DNA of 58,939 bases from a bacterium. GTDB taxonomy: Bacteria; Bacillota_I; Bacilli_A; RF39; UBA660. The position numbers and the translations under genes were made by a program. The stretch covers positions 1-58,939 of the forward strand of contig RKAV01000041.1 of the NCBI GenBank assembly GCA_014846175.1, read 5' to 3'. Below, in pieces: positions 18,254 to 27,917 of the stretch. Under the pieces are notes generated by a model, which saw nothing but the letters and a program-made list of their open reading frames with translations, ran no database searches and was not told the DNA's origin. The first letter of the stretch is position 1; each line of letters opens with the position of its first letter.

Positions 18254-18569
18254 TATTGTAAATAAAACTTTTTTCGCCGTCAAAAACTAATATTTCTTTT
18301 TTCAAAGTTCTAGCTTGTTCTATACGTTTAATTGTTGATTCTCCAATATGTTTTGGTGTAACCAAACATACAATATCACAAAAAAGCAGTTTTTGATAAC
18401 ACATTTTATCTATTAATTCTTTATTTTTAATATAATCACTATAAACATAAAAAACTGGTTTAAAAACAATATACCCCAACTCTGTAAAATATATTTCTGC
18501 TTTTCTAAATATTTCATAATTACCTTTGGTACTACCAATTAGATGCACTACTTTAAAGGTACCTATCAT
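18246..18569 (-). CDS. Rossmann-like protein, nucleoside deoxyribosyltransferase / DUF4406-like
   Basis: Small alpha/beta protein of 107 aa. It starts VVHLIGSTKGNYEIFRKAE, a pattern seen at the N terminus of nucleoside 2-deoxyribosyltransferase-like and SLOG-type proteins (beta strand, GS loop, helix). It then has LGYIVFKPVF, CDIVCLV, and a TIKRIEQARTLKKEILVF C terminus. These correspond to the nucleotide-binding core, but a full catalytic set is not evident. The ribosome site AGGGGTGG precedes the ATG. It stands alone with its own terminator. Function unknown; the fold assignment is moderately secure. Confidence 0.5.
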   Translation of the reverse strand: MIGTFKVVHLIGSTKGNYEIFRKAEIYFTELGYIVFKPVFYVYSDYIKNKELIDKMCYQKLLFCDIVCLVTPKHIGESTIKRIEQARTLKKEILVFDGEKSFIYNRD

Positions 18570-18648
18570 TTTTCCACCCCTAACTAAATTGACTTTTTAA
18601 ATTTTTTATAGAGAGTTTATCTATACTTTAATAACTGTTCTTTCTAAT

Positions 18649-18668
18649 AAAAAGAGACTTTTCGTCTC
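18649..18668 (-). terminator. Terminator of the YugP-ABC exporter operon
   Basis: Minus strand GAGAC-GAAAA-GTCTC followed by TTTTT, directly after the stop of the 711-aa exporter subunit. Confidence 0.75.
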
Positions 18669-20804
18669 CTATAATTCAAACTGTGAATTGTATAAGTCGG
18701 CATAGAAACCATTCTTTTTCATTAATTCTTCATGATTACCTGTTTCAATGATATTGCCATCTTTCATAACAAGTATTAAATCAGCATTTTTAATAGTTGA
18801 TAATCTATGAGCAATGATAAATGATGTTCTTCCTTCTGTTAACTTATCCATAGCCTTTTGTACTAATTCTTCTGTTCTTGTATCAACATTACTTGTTGCT
18901 TCATCAAGAATTAAGAATGGTGAATCTTCTATCATACCACGAGCAATAGTAAGTAACTGTCTTTGCCCTGCTGACACAGAATCATTTTCACCAATAACAC
19001 TATCAAAGCCATTAGGTAAAGTCTTAATAAAATGAGTAAGACCTACTGTGTCACAAACTTCTTTAACTGTTTCATCAGAAATATTTTCTCTATTATAAAT
19101 AATATTTTCTTTAACTGTACCATTGAATAACCAAGTGTCTTGTAAAACCATTGTAAATAAACTATGAACATTTTCTCTTGTAAGGTCATTAATAGAAACA
19201 TTATCTATTAAAATATCACCTTTATTAATTTCATAGAACTTCATAAGTAGATTAACCATCGTTGTTTTACCTGCTCCCGTTGGTCCAACGATTGCTATTT
19301 TTTGTCCATCTTTAACACTAGCAGTGAAATCTTTAATAATAGTTCTATCTTTATCATAACCGAAAGAAACGTGGTCAAAAGTAATATTACCTTTTACTTT
19401 TGCTTTATCTAATCTTTTTGTTTTATTAGTTTCTAAACTCATCTCTTCTTCATCTAAGAATTCAAATACTCTTTCACTTGCAGCTGCTGTTGATTGTAAA
19501 CTAGTAAAAGCTTGAGCGATTTGTGTTAGAGGTGAAGTAAATAATCTAACATAAGTAATAAATGCTACAATGACACCAAAGGTTATATGATTATTTAAAA
19601 CAAGTAATGCTCCCACAATACATACTGCTACATAACCAAAGTTTCCAATGAAAAACATAATTGGTTGCATAAGTCCTGATAAGAACTGACTTTTTCTATT
19701 AGCATTATAAACTTTCTCGTTATATTCATCAAACTTAGTATCAGATTCCTTTTTACCATTATATGCTTTTACTACTAAAAGTCCTGAATACACTTCTTCA
19801 ATATGTGAATTTAGTTTTCCAAGTTCTCTTTGTCTTGCTGCAAAATATTTTTGAGATTTAGAAAGAACTATAAAGATAATAACAAAACCAATTAAACTAG
19901 CAGAAATAGCTGTTAAAGCCATAATCCAGTTAGTTATAAACATCATTAGAATTGTACCTAATAATAATGTTATAGCACTAACTAATGAAGATAATGATTG
20001 GTTCATACTTTGTGCAATAGTATCAACATCATTAGTAACACGTGATAAAATATCACCTGTCTGATTCTTATCAAAATACTTAAGTGGTAGTTTATTAATC
20101 TTAGTAGAGATTCTACTTCTTAATTTTCTAGCAAAGTTATTAGAAACACTAGTCATTATAATTGATTCAATAAATGATAATAAAGCACTAACAATATATA
20201 AACAAGCTAAGAATAAACTTATCTTTTTAATCTTAGTCATATTCATAGTAGGTACAACTACTTTTTTAATATCTTTAGGCATTTCATCTATTTTCTTATA
20301 AAGTACTTTAACATCACTTGTATCTTTAATCTCACTTGTTACTTCTAAAAACTCTATTTGATCTTTTGTTGTAATCTTTTGATTTTTAACTGTAAACTCT
20401 TTAAAAATCATCTTTAAGGTCTTATCTGATAACTTACTTAAATTACTTACAATATCATCTTCACTACTAAACTGTAAAGCATTTAGAAAGTCTTGTTTTT
20501 CTTCGATTGTTAAATCTTCACTTTGTAATATTTCATCTACTTTAATATGTTGTAAATTAATTTTTATTCGCTCACTTACTTCTTCAAGATTTCTTGAATT
20601 AACAATTATACCTTCAGAAATAGTATCAGTTAATTTAGATAATTTATTAGGAGCAGCGATTGATAAGATTGATGATAAAACAGCAAAGATTAATGCCATT
20701 GCTATTAAGATTTGAAAACTTTTTAGTTCTTTGAAAAGACGTTTCATTGAACCAACAAAATCTTTAGACTTATCCATTTTAGGTCCACGTGGTCCGTTAT
20801 GCAT
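18669..20804 (-). CDS. ABC exporter subunit B (heterodimeric), with extracellular insertion
   Basis: Fused membrane-ATPase half-transporter of 711 aa. After the first membrane helix (about 34-52) a long, charged, helix-rich insertion of about 130 residues precedes helix 2, as in the BmrD-like partners of heterodimeric exporters. The NBD has Walker A GPTGAGKTT, Walker B FLILDEATS with the catalytic Glu, and a degenerate signature VSAGQ in place of the usual SGGQ. It overlaps the partner gene by eight bases. It is probably a drug, lipid or peptide exporter; the substrate cannot be inferred. Confidence 0.88.
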   Translation of the reverse strand: MHNGPRGPKMDKSKDFVGSMKRLFKELKSFQILIAMALIFAVLSSILSIAAPNKLSKLTDTISEGIIVNSRNLEEVSERIKINLQHIKVDEILQSEDLTIEEKQDFLNALQFSSEDDIVSNLSKLSDKTLKMIFKEFTVKNQKITTKDQIEFLEVTSEIKDTSDVKVLYKKIDEMPKDIKKVVVPTMNMTKIKKISLFLACLYIVSALLSFIESIIMTSVSNNFARKLRSRISTKINKLPLKYFDKNQTGDILSRVTNDVDTIAQSMNQSLSSLVSAITLLLGTILMMFITNWIMALTAISASLIGFVIIFIVLSKSQKYFAARQRELGKLNSHIEEVYSGLLVVKAYNGKKESDTKFDEYNEKVYNANRKSQFLSGLMQPIMFFIGNFGYVAVCIVGALLVLNNHITFGVIVAFITYVRLFTSPLTQIAQAFTSLQSTAAASERVFEFLDEEEMSLETNKTKRLDKAKVKGNITFDHVSFGYDKDRTIIKDFTASVKDGQKIAIVGPTGAGKTTMVNLLMKFYEINKGDILIDNVSINDLTRENVHSLFTMVLQDTWLFNGTVKENIIYNRENISDETVKEVCDTVGLTHFIKTLPNGFDSVIGENDSVSAGQRQLLTIARGMIEDSPFLILDEATSNVDTRTEELVQKAMDKLTEGRTSFIIAHRLSTIKNADLILVMKDGNIIETGNHEELMKKNGFYADLYNSQFEL

Positions 20805-22557
20805 TTTCTAACTCCTCCTTTGATAATTGTGATAAAGCTATTTGCTTATAAACATCACAATTTTTTAATAATTCCTTATGAGTCCCCATTCCGACACAAT
20901 GTCCATTATCAAGAACAAGTATCTTATCGGCATTCATAATTGTACCTATTCTTTGAGCTACTATTAAACTAGTAGCATCTTTTGTATAATTCTTTAACTC
21001 TTTTCTTAAAATATAATCTGTTTTATAATCAAGAGCTGAAAATGAATCATCAAAGATATAAATTTCTGGATCTCTTGCAACTGCTCTTGCGATTGATAAA
21101 CGTTGCTTTTGACCTCCTGATACATTAGTTCCTCCTTGAGCGATTGAGGCATTATAAGTATTGTCCATTTTGGTAACAAACTCTTCTGCTTGAGCTACTT
21201 TAACAGCTTCTTTTATCTTCTTAGTAGTAATTTCTCCTTTTCCATTATCACCAAAAGAAATATTACTACTAACACTACCATGGAAAAGAGTAGCTTTTTG
21301 TGAAACATAACTAATCTTATTACGAAGTGAAGTTTGTTTATAATCTTTAACATTAACACCATCTACTAATACTTCACCATCAGTAGCATCATAAAATCTT
21401 GGTATTAAGTTAATAAGTGAACTTTTTCCACTTCCTGTTGAACCGATGAAAGCTACTGTTTCTCCCTTATTAGCTTTAAAAGAAATATCTCTTAGCAAGT
21501 ATTCTTCTGCATCTGGATACTTAAAAGAAACATTTTTAAACTCTACCGTACCAGTTTCTTCAGTAGCACCAGTGAAACTTCCATCTTGAATACTTAATTC
21601 TGTATCTAAAACTTCATTAATTCTTTTAGCGGAAACACTTGCTCTTGGTAACATCATAAATATCATAGCAAGCATTAAAAATGACATAATAACTTGCATT
21701 GAATAACTTGAAAATACTACCATATCAGAAAATAAACTTAACTTATCAGCCATTAAAGCTTTATTAATCAAATCTGCTCCAATAAAGTAAATACTAAGTG
21801 TTAAGAAATACATTACTAAATACATAACTGGTTGCATAATAGAAAAAGCCTTTTGATTAAATAATTGCATATTAGTCAATTCATCATTAACATTAGCAAA
21901 TTTATCTTCTTGATACTTTTCGGCATTAAAAGCTCTAACTACCCTAATACCAGTTAAATTTTCACGTGTTACCCCATTTAATTTATCAGTAAGTTTTTGT
22001 ACCTTTTTAAATCTTGGCATAACAACTCCTAATAAAATTAAGATAGTAACTAACAAAATAATTACTGCTATTGCTGTAACTGCACTCCAAGTAATGTTTT
22101 TATTAAGAATTTTAGTAACTGCCCAAATAGCAGTAATTGGAGCTTTTATTAATAATTGTAACCCCATTGAAATAAACATTTGAATTTGTGTTATATCATT
22201 TGTTGTACGTGTAATTAAACTACTAGTAGAAAAGTTTTTAACTTCAGCAATTCCTAAGTTCTCTACTTTATCAAATAACTTTTTTCTAATAGTTTTAGAA
22301 AAACTTGCTGATACATTAGAAGCTATATAACCAACTAAAATTGCTGATAATAAACTTCCAAAAGCACAAAGCAACATATAACCACCATTTTGCAAGATGG
22401 CACTCATTTTACTTCCTTCTGTTTGTACAAGTTTTGTAATTTCTGACATATAATCAGGTAATTTCAAATCTAACCAAACTTGTACTAAGATAAAGATTAA
22501 GGAAATAAAGATTAATAAGTAATCTTTTTTAGTAAAATTTTTAAACAGTTTAAACAT
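20797..22557 (-). CDS. ABC exporter subunit A (heterodimeric), degenerate catalytic site
   Basis: Half-transporter of 586 aa with six membrane helices followed by an NBD. Walker A is GSTGSGKSS and the signature VSGGQ is canonical, but Walker B reads IYIFDDSFSALD, with Asp where the catalytic Glu is expected. This combination with the VSAGQ signature of the other subunit is what heterodimeric exporters such as BmrCD, LmrCD and TM287/288 show: one active and one degenerate ATP site. It starts two bases after the YugP gene. Confidence 0.88.
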   Translation of the reverse strand: MFKLFKNFTKKDYLLIFISLIFILVQVWLDLKLPDYMSEITKLVQTEGSKMSAILQNGGYMLLCAFGSLLSAILVGYIASNVSASFSKTIRKKLFDKVENLGIAEVKNFSTSSLITRTTNDITQIQMFISMGLQLLIKAPITAIWAVTKILNKNITWSAVTAIAVIILLVTILILLGVVMPRFKKVQKLTDKLNGVTRENLTGIRVVRAFNAEKYQEDKFANVNDELTNMQLFNQKAFSIMQPVMYLVMYFLTLSIYFIGADLINKALMADKLSLFSDMVVFSSYSMQVIMSFLMLAMIFMMLPRASVSAKRINEVLDTELSIQDGSFTGATEETGTVEFKNVSFKYPDAEEYLLRDISFKANKGETVAFIGSTGSGKSSLINLIPRFYDATDGEVLVDGVNVKDYKQTSLRNKISYVSQKATLFHGSVSSNISFGDNGKGEITTKKIKEAVKVAQAEEFVTKMDNTYNASIAQGGTNVSGGQKQRLSIARAVARDPEIYIFDDSFSALDYKTDYILRKELKNYTKDATSLIVAQRIGTIMNADKILVLDNGHCVGMGTHKELLKNCDVYKQIALSQLSKEELENA

Positions 22558-22559
22558 TT

Positions 22560-23243
22560 TTAATCATCCCTTCTTCCAAATATCATAATAAGTCTTATTA
22601 GTTCTAATAAAGTTGTCAATATACTAGCAACATAGGTTAAGGCAGCTGCCGTTAACATAACCTTTCCATCAACTAATTCTTTACTAGTAAAGAAATGAGC
22701 ATAATCAAGTTCTTTTAAAGCTCTTCTACTAGCATCTATTTCTACTGGTAAAGTTATTATTTGAAAGAATAAAATTACCATTTCAAGAATTATTCCTAGC
22801 CATACTAAACTAAATGATGAAAATAAACAACCAAAAACAATAGCAAAATAACCAAACTTAGACGAAAAATTAACAACTGGTATTAACTTATTCCTAAATC
22901 TTAAGAAAAAGTACCCTTCTTTATCTTGAATAGCATGACCACATTCATGGCATGCTACTGCTACACTAGCAATAGATGCTTCATCATAGTTAGTTTTTGA
23001 TAATCTGATAACTTTATTAGTAGGATCATAATGATCTGTTAAAAAACCATTAGTCCTCTCTATTTTTATATCAGAAAGACCATTTTTATCAAGTAAATAT
23101 CTTGCTGCTTCGCGTCCTGTCATTCCTCTTTTATTAGAAATCTTTTCATACTTCTTATAAGATGATGTTACAAAGACTTCTGCTAAAAAGGTAATAACTA
23201 CTCCAATAATAGTTAAACCATAAAGAATAAAAAAATTATCCAT
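22560..23243 (-). CDS. YugP-type membrane zinc metallopeptidase
   Basis: Membrane protein of 227 aa in the neutral zinc metallopeptidase family (PF04298). The zinc motif is HECGH (His99, Glu100, His103). A first membrane helix (about 4-24) precedes the catalytic region and about three further helices follow (roughly 120-170 and 195-220). Typical family features are the DHYDPTNKVIRLS stretch before the zinc site and the ALTYVASILTTL helix near the C terminus. Substrates are not established. It is followed by the exporter genes with a two-base gap, so it may be co-transcribed with them. Confidence 0.85.
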   Translation of the reverse strand: MDNFFILYGLTIIGVVITFLAEVFVTSSYKKYEKISNKRGMTGREAARYLLDKNGLSDIKIERTNGFLTDHYDPTNKVIRLSKTNYDEASIASVAVACHECGHAIQDKEGYFFLRFRNKLIPVVNFSSKFGYFAIVFGCLFSSFSLVWLGIILEMVILFFQIITLPVEIDASRRALKELDYAHFFTSKELVDGKVMLTAAALTYVASILTTLLELIRLIMIFGRRDD

Positions 23244-23340
23244 TAACTAATCACCTCGGATAATATTTTACTATATATTTTTTATTATTTAATAATTAAA
23301 TTATTAAAAATTATTAAGAAAAGAAGAAGTTAATCTTCTC

Positions 23341-24582
23341 CTACAAATTCTTAGATATACTAAAATCAATATTAAAACCATTATCATTATAACCAGTTAT
23401 ACTTCCTTCATGCATTAAAACAAACTCTTTACAAATAGAAAGACCAAGTCCTGATATTTTTCTTGAATTATCAGTTGTAAAAAGTGGTTCAAATATTTTA
23501 TCAATTATCTTCTCATCTACCCCTTGACCATTATCTTTAAAGTGGAAAAAGAAGTTATCTTTATCACTAGTTATTTCTATTAATATGCACCCATTTTCAT
23601 TTAAATAACGCATACTATTAGATATTAAATTAGAAATTATTCGTTTAAACTTCACTATATCTAATTTAATAATTTCCTTTTCAATATTAGTTTTAATCAC
23701 TAATTCTACACCATTATTCATTAATTCTAATTTATAATCTTTTTCTATTTCTTCTACTAAATCTTTAATTTTAATTGCTGTAAGTTTTAGTTTTTGTCCT
23801 TTTTGATTAATTAAATAATCATCAAAAGTTGCTAAGACATTTTTTAAATGAAGGGCTTTCCCATATATCTTCTGATTATATTTTTTTATTTCTTCTTTTG
23901 TTAAATTATCTTCTTCTATTAAATCAGAATACCCAATAATAGAAGTTAAAGGAGTTTTTATATCATGTGAGATACTTGCTATTATTCTATTTTGTTCTTT
24001 CTTTTCTTCTTCTAAAGAATCAACTAATGCCACAAACTCATTTTGAATTAAAGCAAATTCATTTTCAGTGGGAACTGCTTCTGGTTTCTTTCCAAATTTA
24101 TAATTTCTTATTGCTTCTATTATTTTATTAACAGGTTTAATTATCTTATCACGAGCAAATAAAAATACTAAAAGCATACAGATAGTAAGTAGAATAGATT
24201 GAAGAACTAACAATTCAAGAATTAATCTTAAAATACTCATATTTTTATAAAAATAAGCACTAACTATATAGGGTTCATTATCTATAAAAACCTTTTTGGA
24301 AAACAAATATAAATCTTGTTTATCTTTGTTTATTTTTTCTTTTTCAATACTAAAAGTTATTTCTTTCTCTTTTTTTATCTTATCTAGAGCAATTATTAAA
24401 TCATCAAAGGACTGATAATTATCTTTTATCTCTTTAGTTACTATTTCTTTTTTTAAGTATCTTTTTTTATTAACCATTGGTTCTACATTACATAAAAACC
24501 AAAGAGCAAGTGTGAAGATATTAACTGTTGTAATAAATATTAAAGCAATAAGTATTTTTTTACTAATTGATTTCTTTTTCAT
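23341..24582 (-). CDS. Sensor histidine kinase
   Basis: Membrane kinase of 413 aa. Two membrane helices (about 9-32 and 122-143) enclose an extracytoplasmic sensor region of about 85 residues; a HAMP-like linker follows. The phosphorylated His206 lies in SHDIKTPLTSIIGY. The ATPase domain has ISNLISNSMRY (N box), DNGQGV (G1), FEPLF and GLGLSICK (G2). It lies four bases after the response regulator gene, so it is the cognate kinase. The signal is unknown. Confidence 0.9.
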   Translation of the reverse strand: MKKKSISKKILIALIFITTVNIFTLALWFLCNVEPMVNKKRYLKKEIVTKEIKDNYQSFDDLIIALDKIKKEKEITFSIEKEKINKDKQDLYLFSKKVFIDNEPYIVSAYFYKNMSILRLILELLVLQSILLTICMLLVFLFARDKIIKPVNKIIEAIRNYKFGKKPEAVPTENEFALIQNEFVALVDSLEEEKKEQNRIIASISHDIKTPLTSIIGYSDLIEEDNLTKEEIKKYNQKIYGKALHLKNVLATFDDYLINQKGQKLKLTAIKIKDLVEEIEKDYKLELMNNGVELVIKTNIEKEIIKLDIVKFKRIISNLISNSMRYLNENGCILIEITSDKDNFFFHFKDNGQGVDEKIIDKIFEPLFTTDNSRKISGLGLSICKEFVLMHEGSITGYNDNGFNIDFSISKNL

Positions 24583-24586
24583 TTAA

Positions 24587-25261
24587 CTAACTCCTCGCAA
24601 ACTTATATCCATATCCCCAAATGGTTATTATATATTGGTTAGTTGAATCTAATTTTTCTCTTAAGTTTTTAATATTAACTGCTACTATGCCAATATCACC
24701 ATAACTACTACCCCAAACTTTTTCAAATATTTGTTCTTTTGATAGAGCAATACCTGCATTTTCCATTAAATAAGTTAATAGTTCAAACTCTCTAGTTGAT
24801 ACTTCTACTCTCTTATTATTCTTATAGACTTCAAAGCTTTCTTTATTGATACTTATCTCTCCAATAGTAATAATATTTTTACTTATTTTATTTCTGGATT
24901 GAAGTCTTAGGTGAGATTTTATTTTTAATATTAATTCAGTGTTATCAAATGGTTTAGTAATATAATCATCTCCCCCAATTTCATAACCAACCATTTTATC
25001 AACTAATTCTTTTTTAGCTGATAGAAAAACAATAGGACAAGTAACTTTATCTCTTATTTTAATACATAACTCTGTTCCACTAATATTCGGCATCATTATA
25101 TCAAGAAGTATTAAATCATAATTAGTTTTTCCTTCTTCTATTTTAGTTAGTGCTTCTAAAGAATCATTTATTATTTCTGAATCTATCTTTTCTTTTCTTA
25201 ATATTAAAGCTACTAACTCTGCTATATCTTTATCATCATCTATTATTAATATTTTCGGCAT
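24587..25261 (-). CDS. OmpR/PhoB-family response regulator
   Basis: Response regulator of 224 aa. The receiver domain has the acidic pair DDD (8-10), the phosphorylated Asp54 in LLDIMMP, and Lys103 in TKPFDN. The C-terminal winged-helix DNA-binding domain shows VSTREFELLTYL and ends in WGYGYKF. It is first in the two-gene operon with the histidine kinase, so it probably controls envelope genes. An extended -10 (TGA-TATAAT, 25286-25294 on the minus strand) precedes it. Confidence 0.92.
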   Translation of the reverse strand: MPKILIIDDDKDIAELVALILRKEKIDSEIINDSLEALTKIEEGKTNYDLILLDIMMPNISGTELCIKIRDKVTCPIVFLSAKKELVDKMVGYEIGGDDYITKPFDNTELILKIKSHLRLQSRNKISKNIITIGEISINKESFEVYKNNKRVEVSTREFELLTYLMENAGIALSKEQIFEKVWGSSYGDIGIVAVNIKNLREKLDSTNQYIITIWGYGYKFARS

Positions 25262-25321
25262 CTAATCACTTCTTTCTTGCAATTTATTATATCAAATAAT
25301 AGAATTTTTAAGTTAATTTCT

Positions 25322-25350
25322 TTGCTTTTTGACTATTTTTTTCATATAAT
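25322..25350 (+). promoter_or_regulatory. Sigma-A promoter of the HEYKH-motif gene
   Basis: TTGCTT (25322-25327), 17 bases, TATAAT (25345-25350), then AAGGAG before the ATG at 25376. It is divergent from the response regulator promoter. Confidence 0.65.
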
Positions 25351-25375
25351 AGTTAGCACAAGGAGAAAAGATAAT

Positions 25376-26125
25376 ATGATTAATGAACTAAAAGAAAACA
25401 AACACTTAAATAGATTAGAATTTTTAACTTTAACTAAAAATTATTTAACAACTTATCTTGCTTCACTTACTAAGCCTGAGGAAAAAGATAATAGAAAAGT
25501 TTTACTATCTTCTTTAAAAGAATATTTACTAATAACTAAAGAAGAAAATTCTTATCTTTCTTATATTATTAATAATTTTGATAATATCAAAGATACTGAA
25601 GCATTAGAAAATATAATAATGGAAATTAACTTTTTAAATGAAACCACTTTTAAACATTATAATTCTTTAGGTGAGGAGTATTTAACAGCTTTAGAAGATG
25701 GAAGTAGTTATACTTTTCCTGAAAAGAAATTTTCATCTATCACACATGATAAATCAATCGTTCAAGAAGTTGTCGGTCTTACACTTACAAAGGAAGATTT
25801 AATTAACTATTATCATCAATATGATGCTATTTATTATTTGATGGATCATTCTAAGACCATTGATGTTGATTTTAAAAAAGGCATTGATTTCTATGGATGT
25901 TATCCATATGTAGAAAATGATATTCTAAAGGAAATAAATATCTGTGTACCAAAAATTAAGAATCTTACAACTATGAAAATAAACATACATGAATATAAAC
26001 ATGGTATAGATTTATACCCTTATTTAGGAAAGTCTTATATTGAACAAGATTATGAAGTGCTAGCAAGAAATGAAGAGATTAATTTTCAAAAAACTTTATC
26101 ATTAAAAAAAGGAAAAGTTAAATAA
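25376..26125 (+). CDS. Putative metallopeptidase-like protein with HEYKH motif, unknown family
   Basis: Soluble protein of 249 aa with no signal peptide. I chose the ATG at 25376 because AAGGAG is properly spaced before it; an in-frame extension to 25277 lacks a ribosome site. The N-terminal half is helical and charged. Near the C terminus, KINIHEYKHGIDLY carries HExxH (His205, Glu206, His209), the zinc signature of many metallopeptidases, followed by an acidic stretch (YEVLARNEE) that could supply the third ligand about 20 residues later. I do not recognise the family. The HExxH match could be chance, but its position after a beta strand fits a zincin helix. Confidence 0.5.
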   Translation: MINELKENKHLNRLEFLTLTKNYLTTYLASLTKPEEKDNRKVLLSSLKEYLLITKEENSYLSYIINNFDNIKDTEALENIIMEINFLNETTFKHYNSLGEEYLTALEDGSSYTFPEKKFSSITHDKSIVQEVVGLTLTKEDLINYYHQYDAIYYLMDHSKTIDVDFKKGIDFYGCYPYVENDILKEINICVPKIKNLTTMKINIHEYKHGIDLYPYLGKSYIEQDYEVLARNEEINFQKTLSLKKGKVK

Positions 26126-26143
26126 TGCTTTTCCTATTTTTTT
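26111..26143. terminator. Bidirectional terminator between convergent genes
   Basis: Stem GGAAAAG (26111-26117) with CTTTTCC (26128-26134), flanked by A-rich and T-rich runs. It overlaps the stop codons of both the plus-strand gene and the ClpX-like gene. Confidence 0.75.
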
Positions 26144-27720
26144 ACTAAAACTTTTTCTTTTTCTACTGTTTTATAATTAGCAGGGTTATCCAATGTTTCT
26201 TTAGATACTATTACTTCTTTATATTTTCCTTTATTAATAACTACATCATCATAAGCCATCCATGTACTTTCTAAAGTTAGACCTGCTAGACCTCTTGCTC
26301 CATATTTTAATTCATAAGCCTTATTAGCAATAGCATCTATATAACTATCAGTAGCAGTTAGTTTTACTCCTACTTTTTGAAAATGAGTTTGTTCCTTTTT
26401 TAAAGGTGATTCCAAAGACTTAGTATATACATCCTTTAAATCTTCTTTACTTAAATCATTTAAATGAATAATAGTTGGAAATCTTCCCATAAATTCTCTT
26501 GGCATACCTACACTATAAAAGTCTTCTATTGAAGGAGTATTATTTTTGCTTTCTTCTTTAGTTTTAAATCCTACTGATTCTTTCCTATTATTAAATTTCT
26601 CATAAAGGTCAGCAAATGCTCCTCCTGCTAATACTATCATTTTAGATGTATCAATATTAACACTATTAGCTAGATATGGATGCTGAATATCACTTGTAGC
26701 ATTATAAGTAGTACCATCTAAAAACTTTAATAATGTATTTAAAACTCCTTGGCCTGCTACATCAGATTTAGAATCTGATCCTTTTTTATCTATTTCATCA
26801 AAATAGATTATTGCATGTTCTGTTTTTTCGATATATCTATCACAATTAACATAAAGATCCCATAAATATTCTTCAATATTTTTACCTACATAACCAGGCA
26901 TAGTTAATTGTGTAGAATCAATTATCATAAATGGCAAATCTAACTGTTCTGCTGCTAAACTTAATAATTTAGTTTTACCAACACCAGTTGCTCCTGTTAT
27001 TAAAATACCTGGTCTATTCTTCTTTAATTCATCATCTGTATCAGATAATTTTCTAGTAAGTTCTACAAGTAATCTTCTAGTAGGTGCATCTTGTGCTATT
27101 AATACTTTCGTTATCTCCTTATATATCTTGTTAATATCTATAATATTATTTGAAGATACAACTTCTTGCTCTGATAATTTTTCATCAATCATTTTAGTTA
27201 TTTCATCATACTTTTCTCTATCATTATTAATGCTATCTCTTAGAATTTTTAACTGACTAGCTGTATATCTATCATTTTTTACATCTTCTACTAATAAATC
27301 AAACTCTTCTTTTTGAGTTAATTTTTTGTTTTCAATTGGTTTAGCATTTTCATAATCTATTCCTTGATTACTAAAATCAACTATAAAGTAAGCTGGTTTT
27401 CCATCAACTACACTTACAAAGTAAGCAAAATTACTTATATACTTTCCATAATCATAAATAGCTTCGTATACATCAATATCACCATAACATTCTCTTAATT
27501 CTTTCCGTGTAACAATCTTATTATAAGCATACGGTATTTCTGATGTTAACTGACAGGTATCAAGCATAGAACAATATTCTTCTTCATCAGCATCATCAGT
27601 GAATATTCCTGTTTTTTCATCATAACTACCCGTGACAGCTCTTAAAGGACTAAAAACAAAAGTATTCTTTCCAATATAATGTCTTGCTAAAATTACTGTA
27701 ACATAAAAATCTTCTTCCAT
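26134..27720 (-). CDS. ClpX-like AAA+ ATPase with a novel N-terminal region
   Basis: Protein of 528 aa. The C-terminal part (about 215-520) matches the ClpX/HslU AAA+ core: Walker A GATGVGKT, then QLTMPGYVGKNIEE, Walker B IIYFDEIDK, VAGQGVLNTLLKFLDG, the arginine finger region REFMGRFP and the lid YGARGL. The N-terminal zinc-binding domain of ClpX is absent. In its place are about 200 residues beginning EEDFYVTVILARHYIGK that I do not recognise, and no IGF ClpP-docking tripeptide is visible. It may be a ClpP-independent unfoldase. The neighbouring spore coat genes suggest a link to development, but this is only proximity. Confidence 0.75.
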   Translation of the reverse strand: MEEDFYVTVILARHYIGKNTFVFSPLRAVTGSYDEKTGIFTDDADEEEYCSMLDTCQLTSEIPYAYNKIVTRKELRECYGDIDVYEAIYDYGKYISNFAYFVSVVDGKPAYFIVDFSNQGIDYENAKPIENKKLTQKEEFDLLVEDVKNDRYTASQLKILRDSINNDREKYDEITKMIDEKLSEQEVVSSNNIIDINKIYKEITKVLIAQDAPTRRLLVELTRKLSDTDDELKKNRPGILITGATGVGKTKLLSLAAEQLDLPFMIIDSTQLTMPGYVGKNIEEYLWDLYVNCDRYIEKTEHAIIYFDEIDKKGSDSKSDVAGQGVLNTLLKFLDGTTYNATSDIQHPYLANSVNIDTSKMIVLAGGAFADLYEKFNNRKESVGFKTKEESKNNTPSIEDFYSVGMPREFMGRFPTIIHLNDLSKEDLKDVYTKSLESPLKKEQTHFQKVGVKLTATDSYIDAIANKAYELKYGARGLAGLTLESTWMAYDDVVINKGKYKEVIVSKETLDNPANYKTVEKEKVLVKK

Positions 27721-27831
27721 AACATATCCCCCATTGCATTAAAGAACTACTTTCATAGTAACTCTTATTTCTTATTATAAATAGTTATTAGGTAAATTGC
27801 AAAACTTTTCGTAAATATTAATCTTTATTAG

Positions 27832-27840
27832 CATAAAATA
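27832..27840 (+). promoter_or_regulatory. Possible mother-cell sigma (SigK/SigE-like) -10 element
   Basis: CATAAAATA, preceded by G, matches the SigK -10 pattern CATAnnnTA. An ATATT lies 12 bases upstream, which is short for a SigE -35, and no SigK -35 is clear. It sits about 78 bases before the first coat gene. Very tentative. Confidence 0.25.
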
Positions 27841-27917
27841 ACAATATAGGTAACTACCTACACAAATAAGTATTATCAGAATACCTTATATTAGATAATA
27901 GATAAGAGGTGGATAAA

